Made by a program: the position numbers and the translations under genes
Part shown: piece by piece, positions 1 through 8,548 of the stretch
How the letters are laid out: every line of letters starts with the position of its first letter
Numbering within the stretch: position 1 is the first letter of the stretch
The notes under the pieces: generated by a model
What the model was told of the DNA's origin: nothing
What the model saw: only the letters and a program-made list of their open reading frames with translations
The model's database searches: none
Source: Deltaproteobacteria bacterium
Lineage (GTDB): Bacteria > Myxococcota > Kuafuiibacteriia > Kuafuiibacteriales > Kuafuiibacteriaceae
Direction: 5' to 3'
Assembly: GCA_020632995.1 (NCBI GenBank)
Contig: JACKEN010000017.1
Coordinates: 1 to 64,000 of the forward strand
Length of the DNA stretch: 64,000 nt

Positions 1-1560
1 GCTGCTGGCGGGGAAGGCGCCCGCGTTGGCGATGGACTGATCGGTGACCTCCAGCCGGGGCGGGTTGTCGACGATCCGGACCGCGTCGATCGCCACGCCG
101 TCGTCCTGCACCGAGGTGTCGGAGCCGAACGCGATGCGGACCCGCAGGGTGCTGGTGATCGCGGTCTGGCCGAGGTCGTGGCCGATGACGACCCAGCCGC
201 CGCTGCCGTTGCTGGTGTTGTTGCGGCCGGTGAAGCCCTCCTGGGAGCCGGTGAAGGCCAGGCCCAGGACGGTGCTGTCGTTGTACCAGCCCGCGTCGCC
301 CACCGCGCCGACTTGGGTCCAGTTGACCCCGTCGGTGGACATCTGCACCTGCGCGCCGTCGTAGCTGAACTCGGCCTCCCACCAGATGGCGGCCTCGAAG
401 CGCGGGTTCACGAGGGTCGAGGTGTCGAAGCACGGGCCGTCGATGTAGCCCTGCGCGCTGACCGGGTAGTCGCCGGTGAGGTTGGTCATCCACGCGTTGG
501 TGCCGTCGTACGCCGCGTTGATCACGTCGTCCGCCGGGGTGCCGAGCTGCCAGGGGTTGTTGCCGCCGTAGGTGGTCCACCCGCCCTCGCCCGCCTCGAA
601 GTCCTCGAGGTACGGGAAGCTGACGACCCTGGGCTTGACGACCTGGACCACGGACGCGGCGTCGTTGGCGGTGTTGACGTCACCGGTGGCCACCACGCTG
701 ACGCTGACGGTGGCGGTGCCGGCGGGCAGGACGGTGGGGGTGGCGAAGGTGAACGTGGTGCCGCCGCAGCCGGCCAGGCTGCCGCTGAAGGTCTCGGTCA
801 CCGGGGCGCCGCCGTTCACGGTGTACTGGACGGTGAAGCCCGACACCGCCGCGCCGCCGAGGTTCGCGAGGTCCGCCTGGATGGTGGCCTGCCCAGCGCA
901 CGCGCCCACGATGGAGGGGTTGGTCACCGCGACGTCCACCGCGGGGAGGTCCACCACCTCGAAGTCGTCGATCGCCATGTCGCTGTAGAAGTTGTTGCCG
1001 GTGATGCCGCGGATGGCGATCTGGAACTGCCCGGCCGCGGGGTCTAGCGGGATGCAGCCGGTCTGCTGCCAGAGGTCCCGGTTGTCCGTGAAAGAGGGGA
1101 TGACGTCGTTGGTCCTGACCGCGGTGTTGGCGGGGTCGCGGATCAGGTCCACGTGCATCGTACCCTGGCTCTGGCCGTACATGTGGTACCAGAAGCGGGC
1201 CGCAGGGTAGGTTGCGGTCGAGACGTCGATGACGGGCGACAGGAGCTCGGCCGTGTAGCCGTAGCACGGCGATGAGGACTCCACGTAGAGGTATCGCCCG
1301 GTGGTGTTGCCCAGGGTGTGGTCAACCGATGGACCGGTGGACGAGGACGGGGTGCCCGCCGCGTCGGTTGCCCAGTCCGCGTTGTCGGTGGTGACGTTCG
1401 TCCATCCCCCAGCCAGGGTGCAGGCTGCCCCGCAAGACGTGCTGCAGGTCGGGAACGCGTCGAAGCTCTCGCTTAGGATTACGGTTTGGGCAGTGGCGCC
1501 GCTGGATGCCAGACCCACCCAGGTCATGGCGGCGACGCTGATGAGCGACCTTGTCTTCAT
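1..1560 (-). CDS. Secreted MAM-domain / CARDB surface protein, 3' end cut by window
   Basis: An open frame runs from the ATG at 1558-1560 to the left edge without a stop, so at least 520 residues are present and the C-terminus is missing. The N-terminus (MKTRSLISVAAM...) is a signal peptide ending near ATAQ. Residues about 30-200 and again about 330-510 look like MAM-type jelly rolls, with repeated SFDAFP/DFEAGEGGW starts, a 'WYHMYG' strand and 'MAIDDFEV' or 'AIDAVRIV' ends. Between them lies a CARDB-like segment ('VDVAVTNPSIVGAC'). GGAGGA at 1572-1577 is a good ribosome site for this start. Probably exported to the surface, perhaps for adhesion or as part of a protease precursor; no catalytic motif is visible in the part present. 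Confidence 0.85.
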   Translation of the reverse strand, partial: MKTRSLISVAAMTWVGLASSGATAQTVILSESFDAFPTCSTSCGAACTLAGGWTNVTTDNADWATDAAGTPSSSTGPSVDHTLGNTTGRYLYVESSSPCYGYTAELLSPVIDVSTATYPAARFWYHMYGQSQGTMHVDLIRDPANTAVRTNDVIPSFTDNRDLWQQTGCIPLDPAAGQFQIAIRGITGNNFYSDMAIDDFEVVDLPAVDVAVTNPSIVGACAGQATIQADLANLGGAAVSGFTVQYTVNGGAPVTETFSGSLAGCGGTTFTFATPTVLPAGTATVSVSVVATGDVNTANDAASVVQVVKPRVVSFPYLEDFEAGEGGWTTYGGNNPWQLGTPADDVINAAYDGTNAWMTNLTGDYPVSAQGYIDGPCFDTSTLVNPRFEAAIWWEAEFSYDGAQVQMSTDGVNWTQVGAVGDAGWYNDSTVLGLAFTGSQEGFTGRNNTSNGSGGWVVIGHDLGQTAITSTLRVRIAFGSDTSVQDDGVAIDAVRIVDNPPRLEVTDQSIANAGAFPASS

Positions 1561-1713
1561 GTGGTGAAATTTCCTCCAGGCTGAGCGTGAAGCCTTTCAC
1601 TTGGTTATCACTTTGACGTCATTCAGAATACGTGGTGAAACCTCGTGTGGGTGAACCAGGGTAGGTGTCACCCGAGGTTGTATTCCAACGGACGAGTGCG
1701 ATAGGCGCCGCTT

Positions 1714-2154
1714 GTGAGCTCCGACCGCACCGGCCTCGGCCACACCCGCACCCTCGACGTCTTCTGGGGCGACTGCGACGCCGCGGGCGTCGTCTTCTAC
1801 CCGCGCTACTACGCGTGGTTCGACGCCAGCACTCACGCCATGCTCACCGCGGCGGGCCTCGACCACCACACCCTGAGGGCCCGCTTCGGGGCCCTCGGCA
1901 CCCCGCTCGTGCAGGCGTCCGCGCGCTTCCTCGGCCCGGTCACCTACGGCGATCGCCTGCGCGCGGAGTGCGTGGTGACGCAGGTCGGGACGAAGAGCTT
2001 CACGGTGCAACACCGCTTGCACTTGGGTGACAGCCCGGTGGTGGAGGGCGAGGAGGTCCGGGTCTGGGCCGAGGCCGTCCCGGGCGATCGGCCCGCGATG
2101 CGCGCGGCGCCCATCCCGGACGCGGTGCGGGCGGTGCTGGAGGGGCGCGGATAG
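1714..2154 (+). CDS. Hotdog-fold acyl-CoA thioesterase (4HBT family)
   Basis: A 146-residue single-domain hotdog protein starting at GTG. The N-terminus carries the 4-hydroxybenzoyl-CoA thioesterase signature 'WGDCDAAGVVFYPRYYAWFD' (residues about 16-35), in which the Asp before AAG is the usual catalytic residue; the rest shows the regular hotdog strands. It should hydrolyse acyl-CoA thioesters in the cytoplasm, substrate unknown. The gene is divergent from the MAM protein across about 150 bp and followed closely by the Roadblock-like gene. No convincing ribosome site precedes the GTG. Confidence 0.88.
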   Translation: MSSDRTGLGHTRTLDVFWGDCDAAGVVFYPRYYAWFDASTHAMLTAAGLDHHTLRARFGALGTPLVQASARFLGPVTYGDRLRAECVVTQVGTKSFTVQHRLHLGDSPVVEGEEVRVWAEAVPGDRPAMRAAPIPDAVRAVLEGRG

Positions 2155-2217
2155 GGGCGGGTCAGAAAATGTGGGCAAAAAATTGCCGACGTGATCCGAC
2201 GTGGCATGATCTCACAC

Positions 2218-2517
2218 ATGACCTACACCGACGCCGCGACCCGCTACCTCGACGACCTCGCCGCCCAGATTGGCGCCGCCCACGCGGTGGTGGCCAGCGC
2301 GGACGGCCTCCTCGTGGCCGGCACCAGCCACGAGCGGGACACCCTGGAGACCCTGGCCGCCTACGCGCCCAGCCAGCTCCCGACCCGGGTGGAGCGCCCG
2401 GCCGGGCTGAGCTCCCGCCGCGTCGAGGTCGACGGTCACCGGCTCTACGTGGCCACGGTGGGGGCGCCGCCCCCGGCCGAGGCGGCGGACGCGTTGGCGT
2501 TGATCCTCGCTCGCTGA
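2218..2517 (+). CDS. Roadblock/LC7-like small protein
   Basis: A 99-residue protein starting MTYTDAATRYLDDL. The centre ('HAVVASADGLLVAGT') matches the Roadblock/LC7 pattern of a strand followed by 'DG-hydrophobic-hydrophobic', as in MglB-like partners of small GTPases. No GTPase lies next to it, so its partner is unknown. In-frame starts at 2191 (GTG) and 2206 (ATG) would add up to nine residues; 2218 was chosen because the fold begins there. It is convergent with the hydrogenase unit. Confidence 0.6.
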   Translation: MTYTDAATRYLDDLAAQIGAAHAVVASADGLLVAGTSHERDTLETLAAYAPSQLPTRVERPAGLSSRRVEVDGHRLYVATVGAPPPAEAADALALILAR

Positions 2518-2557
2518 GCGCGCTGGCCTCCGCAAGGAGACTTGCGCCGAGAGTTCG

Positions 2558-2794
2558 TCAGCCCGGGGCCTCGTCCGGCGCCTCGAGCTGACCCATGACC
2601 TCCCAGAGATCTTCGACCTCCTCCTTGGTCAGGGTGCGGACCGCCATCCCGAGGTGCACGAGCACGTGATCACCCGGCTGCACCGGCTCGTCGCCGAGCA
2701 GCATCAGGTTGACGTCTCGAACCGTGCCGAGGGCCTGGCACCGGGCCAAGAGGCCCTCCACCTCGACAACCTCCATCGGGACGCCCATGCACAT
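2558..2794 (-). CDS. hypC: Hydrogenase maturation chaperone HypC/HybG
   Basis: A 78-residue protein beginning MCMGVPMEVVEVEG, the diagnostic HypC N-terminus. After removal of the initiator Met, the exposed Cys2 binds the Fe(CN)2CO fragment and the hydrogenase large-subunit precursor. The body is the usual small OB-like barrel ('VQPGDHVLVHLGMAV'). It is the last gene of the minus-strand hydrogenase unit, 8 bp after the large subunit stop, the place occupied by hybG in enterobacterial hyb operons. Longer upstream starts would bury the Cys2 motif and are rejected. Confidence 0.95.
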   Translation of the reverse strand: MCMGVPMEVVEVEGLLARCQALGTVRDVNLMLLGDEPVQPGDHVLVHLGMAVRTLTKEEVEDLWEVMGQLEAPDEAPG

Positions 2795-2802
2795 GGTGGA
2801 CC

Positions 2803-4503
2803 TCAGAGCACCTTCACGGTGGACAGCGTCTCGCCGTCGGGGGTGAGGGTGTGGCACGCGCAGGCCATGCACGGGTCGAACGCGTGCACCGCGCGGAGCA
2901 CCTCGAGCGGGGCCTCGGGGTCCGCGATCGGCAGGCCCTGCACCGACAGCTCGTAGGGCCCGGCCGCGCCGGTCTGATCGCGCGGGCTGGCGTTCCAGGT
3001 GGTGGGCACCACCGCCTGGTAGTTCTGCACCTTGCCGTCGCGCACCACCACCCAGTGTGAGAGGGTGCCGCGGGGCGCCTCGTGGAAGCCCACGCCCTCG
3101 ACGTCGCCCTTCGGGAACACCGGAGGATTATGCACCCGCCCGTCGCCGCTGGCCACGTTGTCCGCGAGCGCCTGCCAGTGCTTGGCCGCGAGGTCGCTCA
3201 GCACCGCGGCGCGGATGGCCCGGGCGCCGTGGCGGCCGAGGGCGGAGCGCAGGGCGGCCGGCCCGAAGGCCTTGCCCCCGATCGCCTTGATCCGGCCGAG
3301 CATGTCGTCCGCCCACTTCCTGGTGAGCTCGTGCCCGCGGGCGTAGCCGACGAGCACCGACGCGAGCGGGCCCACCTCGGTGACCTGGCCCTGGTAGCGC
3401 GGTGACTTGACCCAGGAGTACTTGCCCTCCGGCTCGAAGGGCCCGGGGAGGGGCTCGGTGGTGCCCTTCCAGGGGTGCTGGGGCCCCTCGGCCGAGTACC
3501 AGGAGTGGGTCACGTCCTCGGTGACCGCGCCGCGCAGGGTGGCGTCGCGCCAGTCATCGATGGGCCGCACGCCCGCGATGTCCATCCCGGTGATCACGCC
3601 ACCCGGGAGATCGAAGGTCGTGTTGCGCGGGTCGGTGGGCAGGTCGGGCACCGCGAGGAAGTTGGTCGCGCCCTGGCCGCGCTCGAGCCACTCGGGGTAG
3701 AGCGCCGCGATCGCGCACACGTCGGGGAAGTAGACCTGCTGCACGAAGGCCTGCACCTCGTCGAGGAGCCCCTTCATCCGGAAGAGCCGGTCCACGTTCA
3801 TCGCGCCCATCGAGTCGGGGTTGATCGCGTTCGACACCCCGCCCACCGTGAGGTTCTGGATGTGCGGCGTCTTGCCGCCCAGCATCCCCACCACCTGGTT
3901 GGCCTTGCGCTGGTACTCGAGCGCCTGGAGGTAGTGGGCGACCGCCATCAGGTTGGCCTCGGGCGACAGCCGCATCTCCGGGTGGCCCCAGTAGCCGTGG
4001 GCGAACAGGCCGAGCTGACCGCTCGCGAGCAGGCCGTTGATCTTCTGCTGGACGTTGGCCATCTCCTTCACGGAGTTGCCGGGCCAGTCCGAGAGGCTCT
4101 GCGCCAGCGCCGCCGCCTTCTTCGGGTCGGCCTTCGGCACCTGGGTCACGTCGACCCAGTCGAGCGCGGACAGGTGGTAGAAGTGCACGATGTGATCGTG
4201 CAGGGCGTGGCTGATCAGGATCAGGTTCCGGATCAGCTGCGCGTTCAGCGGGATCATCAGCCCGAGGGAGTCCTCGACCGCGCGGACCGACGCCATCGCG
4301 TGGACGGTGGTGCAGACCCCGCAGAAGCGCTGGACGATGAGCCAGGCCTCACGCGGGTCGCGGCCGAGCACGACCTTCTCGAGCCCGCGCCACATCGTGC
4401 ACGAGGCCCAGGCCTTCTGCACCGCGCCCTTGTCCACCTCCACGTCGATGCGGAGGTGCCCCTCGATGCGGGTGATGGGATCAATCACGAGTCGCTTTGC
4501 CAT
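2803..4503 (-). CDS. hybC: [NiFe] hydrogenase large (catalytic) subunit
   Basis: 566 residues. Both nickel-binding motifs are intact: L1 'RFCGVCTTVH' with Cys61/Cys64 and L2 'DPCMACACH' with Cys545/Cys548 and His551. A 15-residue tail (TLTPDGETLSTVKVL) follows His551, the peptide removed by the maturation endopeptidase (7849-8382) after metal insertion. It forms the H2-oxidising or evolving core with HybO at the periplasmic face of the inner membrane and travels through Tat with its partner. The start overlaps the end of hybB by 23 bp. Gene order O-A-B-C-HypC matches group 1c uptake hydrogenases. Confidence 0.97.
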   Translation of the reverse strand: MAKRLVIDPITRIEGHLRIDVEVDKGAVQKAWASCTMWRGLEKVVLGRDPREAWLIVQRFCGVCTTVHAMASVRAVEDSLGLMIPLNAQLIRNLILISHALHDHIVHFYHLSALDWVDVTQVPKADPKKAAALAQSLSDWPGNSVKEMANVQQKINGLLASGQLGLFAHGYWGHPEMRLSPEANLMAVAHYLQALEYQRKANQVVGMLGGKTPHIQNLTVGGVSNAINPDSMGAMNVDRLFRMKGLLDEVQAFVQQVYFPDVCAIAALYPEWLERGQGATNFLAVPDLPTDPRNTTFDLPGGVITGMDIAGVRPIDDWRDATLRGAVTEDVTHSWYSAEGPQHPWKGTTEPLPGPFEPEGKYSWVKSPRYQGQVTEVGPLASVLVGYARGHELTRKWADDMLGRIKAIGGKAFGPAALRSALGRHGARAIRAAVLSDLAAKHWQALADNVASGDGRVHNPPVFPKGDVEGVGFHEAPRGTLSHWVVVRDGKVQNYQAVVPTTWNASPRDQTGAAGPYELSVQGLPIADPEAPLEVLRAVHAFDPCMACACHTLTPDGETLSTVKVL

Positions 4504-5767
4504 GGGAGTCTACTCGAATCGTTCGGAAGTTCTCGCGCGCCCAGGCCACCGCCTCGTACCACTCCTCCAGGGAGGCGGGGACGATGGCGAACAGCTTCAC
4601 GGCCGCGGTGTACAGGACGATGGTCAGCGAGACGTAGCCCGCGGACATCAGGACCTCGAGCGCGGAGGGGAAGTAGAACTTCAGCTCCCCCGGCACGAAG
4701 GCGATGGTGGTGGGGATGAAGCGGTACATCATCGCCCCGAGCATGGCGGTGACCGCGCTCAGGAAGAGCACGCGAGGCCGCCGGCGCTGCTTCGGCTGCA
4801 GCATGAAGAGGGTGGGGACGAGCACGCTCAGGTTCTCGACGTGGAAGAGCACCGAGAAGCCGTCCGAGGTGAAGGCCGCCCCGAGCTGGCCGCGGGCGAT
4901 GATGTCGCCCCACCTGAGGGCGAGGAACAGCAGGCTGATGTAGCCCATGAGCTTGCCGAGGTCGCCCAGGGTGGTGAGGTCGAGCCGGCGGCGCCACACG
5001 AGGCAGCCGGCCATCAGGGTCACCATGACGCACGCGGTGCCGGCCACGCCGGCCTGGATCACGTACAACAGCGGCAGCATCTGGGACTGCCAGAGCGGGT
5101 GGAGCTTGTCGCCGGACAGGAGCAGCAGCGCCCCGAGCGACGACTGGTGCATGGCGGGGAGCACGTAGGCGCCGGCCACGAAGAAGGGGTAGAGCCACTT
5201 CAAGACCGGGAAGACGCTCCGCATCGCGCGCCGGATGCCATCCGAGGCGTGCACGTACAGCCGCTCCCACAGCGGGGGCAGGTTCTCGTAGGCCAGGAAG
5301 ATCATCGCATACAGCGGCATGCACACCGCCACCTCCAGGAGGGAGGACTCCGGGTTCCAGTGGCTGGGGAACAGGAGGTGCCACATGTTCCAGGGGCGGC
5401 CCACGTCGACCGTCAGCGCAAGCAGGCCTGCGAAGTAGAACACGAAGCTGGTCAAGAGCGCGGTGCGCATCACGAGGTGGAGGCGCTCCCACTTGAAGAT
5501 CCACGCTGCGATCCCGATCGCGAAGCCGCCCGAGCCCAGGGCGGTGAGGGTCATGACGTTGAAGGTCTTCCAGATGCCCCACGCGTAGGCGTCGGACATG
5601 CCGGTGAAGCCGAGGCCACCGAAGGCCCGGAGCACCGAGAGGCCGAGCCCGATCAGGGTCAGGGCCAAGAAGATCAGGAACGGCAGGCTGAAGAAGGGGA
5701 CGTCGTAGACGTGCACGCCCCGCTGCCAGGGGAGCATCGCCCTATCGTCGGTGCGTGGATCTCTCAT
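4481..5767 (-). CDS. hybB: Hydrogenase integral membrane subunit, NrfD/HybB family
   Basis: 428 residues with about ten membrane spans, starting 'MRDPRTDDRAM'. The HybB/NrfD style is clear: long hydrophobic helices such as 'FLIFLALTLIGLGLSVL' near the N-terminus, a 'VGRPWNMWHLLFPSHWNPES' loop and 'LYVIQAGVAGTACVM'. HybB anchors the ferredoxin subunit and hands electrons to the quinone pool, possibly moving protons. The start is set by the 4-bp ATGA overlap with the hybA stop. Confidence 0.95.
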   Translation of the reverse strand: MRDPRTDDRAMLPWQRGVHVYDVPFFSLPFLIFLALTLIGLGLSVLRAFGGLGFTGMSDAYAWGIWKTFNVMTLTALGSGGFAIGIAAWIFKWERLHLVMRTALLTSFVFYFAGLLALTVDVGRPWNMWHLLFPSHWNPESSLLEVAVCMPLYAMIFLAYENLPPLWERLYVHASDGIRRAMRSVFPVLKWLYPFFVAGAYVLPAMHQSSLGALLLLSGDKLHPLWQSQMLPLLYVIQAGVAGTACVMVTLMAGCLVWRRRLDLTTLGDLGKLMGYISLLFLALRWGDIIARGQLGAAFTSDGFSVLFHVENLSVLVPTLFMLQPKQRRRPRVLFLSAVTAMLGAMMYRFIPTTIAFVPGELKFYFPSALEVLMSAGYVSLTIVLYTAAVKLFAIVPASLEEWYEAVAWARENFRTIRVDSHGKATRD

Positions 5768-6699
5768 AGCTGACTCGGGAGGCCGGTCTGCTTGGCCTTG
5801 TTTTGAGCGTGGTCCTCGTGGCTGTCGAAGCGCCGCTTGATGATGGCGGTGAGGAACACGTAGAGGGTGAGGGGGAGCGCGAGCCACTTGTAGACCACGC
5901 TGTGGACCTTGCTGCCGTACGCCGCCACCGACTCCTCGCCGAGGGTGGGCAGGCCCAGGTTCGCGAAGGGGAGGCCGGACAGGTACAGCACCTGGGTGCC
6001 GCCGCCGTCCTTCTCGCCGTAGACCCGGTCCTCGAAGTACCGGCCGGGGGAGCGCTCGATGCGCGCCTTGGCCTCGGCCAGCAGGTCGCTCCGGGTGCCG
6101 AAGATCACCGCGTGGGTCGGGCACACCTCGGTGCACGCCGGCTGCCCACCGTCGGCGAGACGGTGAGAGCACAGCTCGCACTTCACGATGCGGGGGTTGA
6201 AGTTGGCCCACTCGAACTTCGGCACCTCGAACGGGCACGCGACCTCGCAGTATCGGCAGCCGATGCAGCGGTCCGCGTCCCAGGTGACCACGCCGTCGGT
6301 GCCGCGCTTCATCAGCGCGCCGAAGGGGCAGCCGGACACGCAGGCCGGCTCGAGGCAGTGCATGCACTGCCGCTTCACGTACGAGGTCTCGGCGGTGTCC
6401 TCACCCCGGGCCAGCTTGATGATGTTCTTGGTCTGAGCGTTGAGGTCCTGCGGCATCTGCCACAGGCCGTTGGACAGCACGGTGTCCGGCACCAGACCGT
6501 TGGCGGAGGTGCAGGCCGAGACGCACGCCTTGCACCCGGTGCAGATCGTGGCGTCGTAGAGCATGCCCACCGCGTCGCGGTCGGGCGCGATGGGGCGGTT
6601 CTTGGCCGAGGCCTGGGCGGTGCCGCACGCGGCGAGCGTGGCGGTGCCCGCCGCCCCTTGGCTGAGGACGCGCAGGGCGTCGCGGCGGTTCAGGCTCAT
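5764..6699 (-). CDS. hybA: Hydrogenase electron-transfer 4Fe-4S protein HybA
   Basis: 311 residues. Sixteen cysteines in ferredoxin spacing ('CTGCKACVSAC', 'CMHCLEPACVSGCP', 'CIGCRYCEVACP', 'CELCSHRL...CTEVCP') indicate four [4Fe-4S] clusters. The N-terminus 'NRRDALRVLSQGAAG' is a Tat signal, and a C-terminal helix ('WLALPLTLYVFLTAII') followed by RR anchors it. It carries electrons between HybO/HybC and HybB. It overlaps hybO and hybB by 4 bp each, so the operon is translationally coupled. Confidence 0.95.
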   Translation of the reverse strand: MSLNRRDALRVLSQGAAGTATLAACGTAQASAKNRPIAPDRDAVGMLYDATICTGCKACVSACTSANGLVPDTVLSNGLWQMPQDLNAQTKNIIKLARGEDTAETSYVKRQCMHCLEPACVSGCPFGALMKRGTDGVVTWDADRCIGCRYCEVACPFEVPKFEWANFNPRIVKCELCSHRLADGGQPACTEVCPTHAVIFGTRSDLLAEAKARIERSPGRYFEDRVYGEKDGGGTQVLYLSGLPFANLGLPTLGEESVAAYGSKVHSVVYKWLALPLTLYVFLTAIIKRRFDSHEDHAQNKAKQTGLPSQL

Positions 6700-7865
6700 G
6701 CTTCACCCTCCTTCTTCGGCTCGGGGTTGGGGCGCCCGGGCACGGACTCGTCCCCCGGCTCGGCGGAGAAGCGCCGCGAGGCCACGAAGGCCGCGCCGCC
6801 CACCGCGCCCACCCCGAGGCCCACGAGGCCGGTGGCGAGCGGTGCAACCGAACCTGCGGGCGCCTCCACCGGCGGGTAGGTGTCCGGCGGCTTGGCCCCG
6901 TGGATGGGGATGGTGCTGAAGATCGGGATCTTGAACGCGATGTGCTGCTCGGTGCAGCCCACGCAGGGCGACCCGATGCCGATCGGCCACACGTCCTCCA
7001 CCTCGTTGAAGTGGCGGGTGGAGCACGCGGCGTGGGTGTCGGGCCCCTTGCAGCCGAGCTCGTACAGGCACCAGCCCTGCCGGTGGCCGTCGTCGCCGAA
7101 CGCCTTGGCGAAGCGCCCCGCGTCGAAGTGCGGGCGGCGCGGGCAGTGATCGTGGATGACCCGGTCGAAGGCGAAGCGCGGGCGCCTCAGCGCGTCCAGC
7201 TCCGGGAGGGTGCCGTAGCGGGCGTACTCCAGCACCACCCCGAGGAGGACGTAGGGGTTGGGCGGGCAGCCCGGGATGTTCACGATGGGCTTGTTGCGGA
7301 TGTAGCGGTCGACGCCCGCCGCGCCGGTGGGGTTCGGGGGGGTGGAGGGGACGCCGCCCCAGGACGCGCACGACCCGATCGCGATGATGGCGGCGGCGCG
7401 GTTACCGACCTCCTCCAGCACCTTGATGGCGGGCTTGCCGGCCAGGGTCATGTAGATGCCCTCGTCCTTCTCGGGGATGGAGCCCTCGACCACGAGGATG
7501 AAGTTGCCGTCGTTGGCGTCCATCGCCTCGTGCAGCGCCTTCTCGGCCGCGTAGCCGGAGGCCGCCATCAGGGTCTCGTGGTAGTCGAGCGAGATGACGT
7601 GGAAGATCAGGTCGGCGAGGTCGGGCTGGGACGTCCTGAGGAGGGTCTCGGAGCAGCCCGTGCAGTCCTGGAAGTGCAGCCAGATCACCGAGGGACGGCG
7701 GGCCTGACCGAGCTCCGCCGCCACCGCCTCCGGGGTCATCCGGTTGGTGATGGCGAGCCCGAAGGGGGCGGCCACCATGAGCCGGGAGCAGAACCCGAGG
7801 AAGTCCCGGCGGCTCACGCCGCAGCGGGTCAGGTGGGCATCGAGGGTGTCATCGCGACGTCTCAT
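6696..7865 (-). CDS. hybO: [NiFe] hydrogenase small subunit
   Basis: 389 residues. A Tat signal 'SRRDFLGF' lies at residues 18-25. Proximal-cluster ligands begin at 'DCTGCSE' (Cys68, Cys71), with further cluster motifs 'GSCASWGG', 'PGCPPNP', 'HDHCPRR' and 'SPCVGCTEQ'. A C-terminal hydrophobic anchor ('PLATGLVGLGVGAVGGAAFV') follows. A Gly sits at the position where O2-tolerant enzymes carry the supernumerary Cys19, so a standard proximal [4Fe-4S] cluster is expected. The start overlaps the 3' end of the protease gene by 17 bp. Confidence 0.96.
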   Translation of the reverse strand: MRRRDDTLDAHLTRCGVSRRDFLGFCSRLMVAAPFGLAITNRMTPEAVAAELGQARRPSVIWLHFQDCTGCSETLLRTSQPDLADLIFHVISLDYHETLMAASGYAAEKALHEAMDANDGNFILVVEGSIPEKDEGIYMTLAGKPAIKVLEEVGNRAAAIIAIGSCASWGGVPSTPPNPTGAAGVDRYIRNKPIVNIPGCPPNPYVLLGVVLEYARYGTLPELDALRRPRFAFDRVIHDHCPRRPHFDAGRFAKAFGDDGHRQGWCLYELGCKGPDTHAACSTRHFNEVEDVWPIGIGSPCVGCTEQHIAFKIPIFSTIPIHGAKPPDTYPPVEAPAGSVAPLATGLVGLGVGAVGGAAFVASRRFSAEPGDESVPGRPNPEPKKEGEA

Positions 7866-8382
7866 GAGGCTCCTCTGGTGAAGGCAAGTCCGATTGCGAC
7901 AATCTGGCCTGCACCCACTCGAGCGCGGTGCGCTTGAGGGTGGGGATGGCGGCGGCGACCGCGGGGCTCAGCGGAGCGCCCAGGGTCATGTCGACGGGCT
8001 CCACGCCAAGCACGGCGGCGTCCAGCGGCTGACCGCGCTGGAGCTCCACCACCTGCAAGGCTTGTTGCACGCCGGGGTCATGGGGTGAGACCCGCGGGCT
8101 GAGCGGGATCTCGAGGAGTTCCTCCCGGGCGAGCACGCGCACGGTGCCGGGCGCGGCGCCCATGCGGACCGCGTCGACGAACAGGACCGCGTCGATGTCC
8201 AGGAGGTACGGGGTGAGGTCCAACCCGGGCGTGCCCAGGTCCTGCACCGTCACGTGCTCGGGGAAGGCGCCCTCCGCCTCCAACGAGTCCACGACGCGGG
8301 GCCCGACCGCGTCATCGCCCAGGAGTGTGTTCCCGAGCCCGAATACCGCAACGCGGGGGAGCGCCCCGCCCCGTGGGTGCAT
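7849..8382 (-). CDS. hybD: Hydrogenase maturation endopeptidase (HybD/HyaD family)
   Basis: 177 residues. It has the family opening 'GLGNTLLGDDAVG', a second metal ligand in 'LFVDAVRMG' and the His ligand in 'SPHDPGV', corresponding to the Glu/Asp-Asp-His nickel-sensing site of HybD. It clips the C-terminal tail of the large subunit once nickel is in place. The first ligand is Asp rather than the Glu of E. coli HybD, seen in some family members. It opens the structural part of the operon, and its end overlaps hybO. One copy of the iterated 14-bp palindrome (7884-7897) lies in its 3' end. Confidence 0.93.
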   Translation of the reverse strand: MHPRGGALPRVAVFGLGNTLLGDDAVGPRVVDSLEAEGAFPEHVTVQDLGTPGLDLTPYLLDIDAVLFVDAVRMGAAPGTVRVLAREELLEIPLSPRVSPHDPGVQQALQVVELQRGQPLDAAVLGVEPVDMTLGAPLSPAVAAAIPTLKRTALEWVQARLSQSDLPSPEEPHETSR

Positions 8383-8548
8383 GCCCAGGACGGCTAAGCA
8401 GGAAGCGAACCAACCGAATCGGCGCCGAAGCGGGTGCGAGAACTTCAGCGATCTCGGCCGGATAGCGCAGTCATGGGGTATTCTGTATCATTCTGGGGTC
8501 ACGGGACGGTGTCGCTGGTCGACCCGGCCGTTTCGTTGACCGGACGGT

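Noticed and set aside
178..1047. Plus-strand frame at the left end
   Set aside because: It is the antisense of the MAM/CARDB protein, which has a signal peptide and ribosome site on the minus strand.
3475..5773. Long plus-strand frames across hybC and hybB
   Set aside because: Composition is typical of antisense frames and both lie inside clear hydrogenase subunit genes.
8383..8548. Gap between hypB and hybD considered as a separate promoter
   Set aside because: Direct repeats of ATTCTG and weak -10-like words are present, but no convincing -35/-10 or -24/-12 pair was found.
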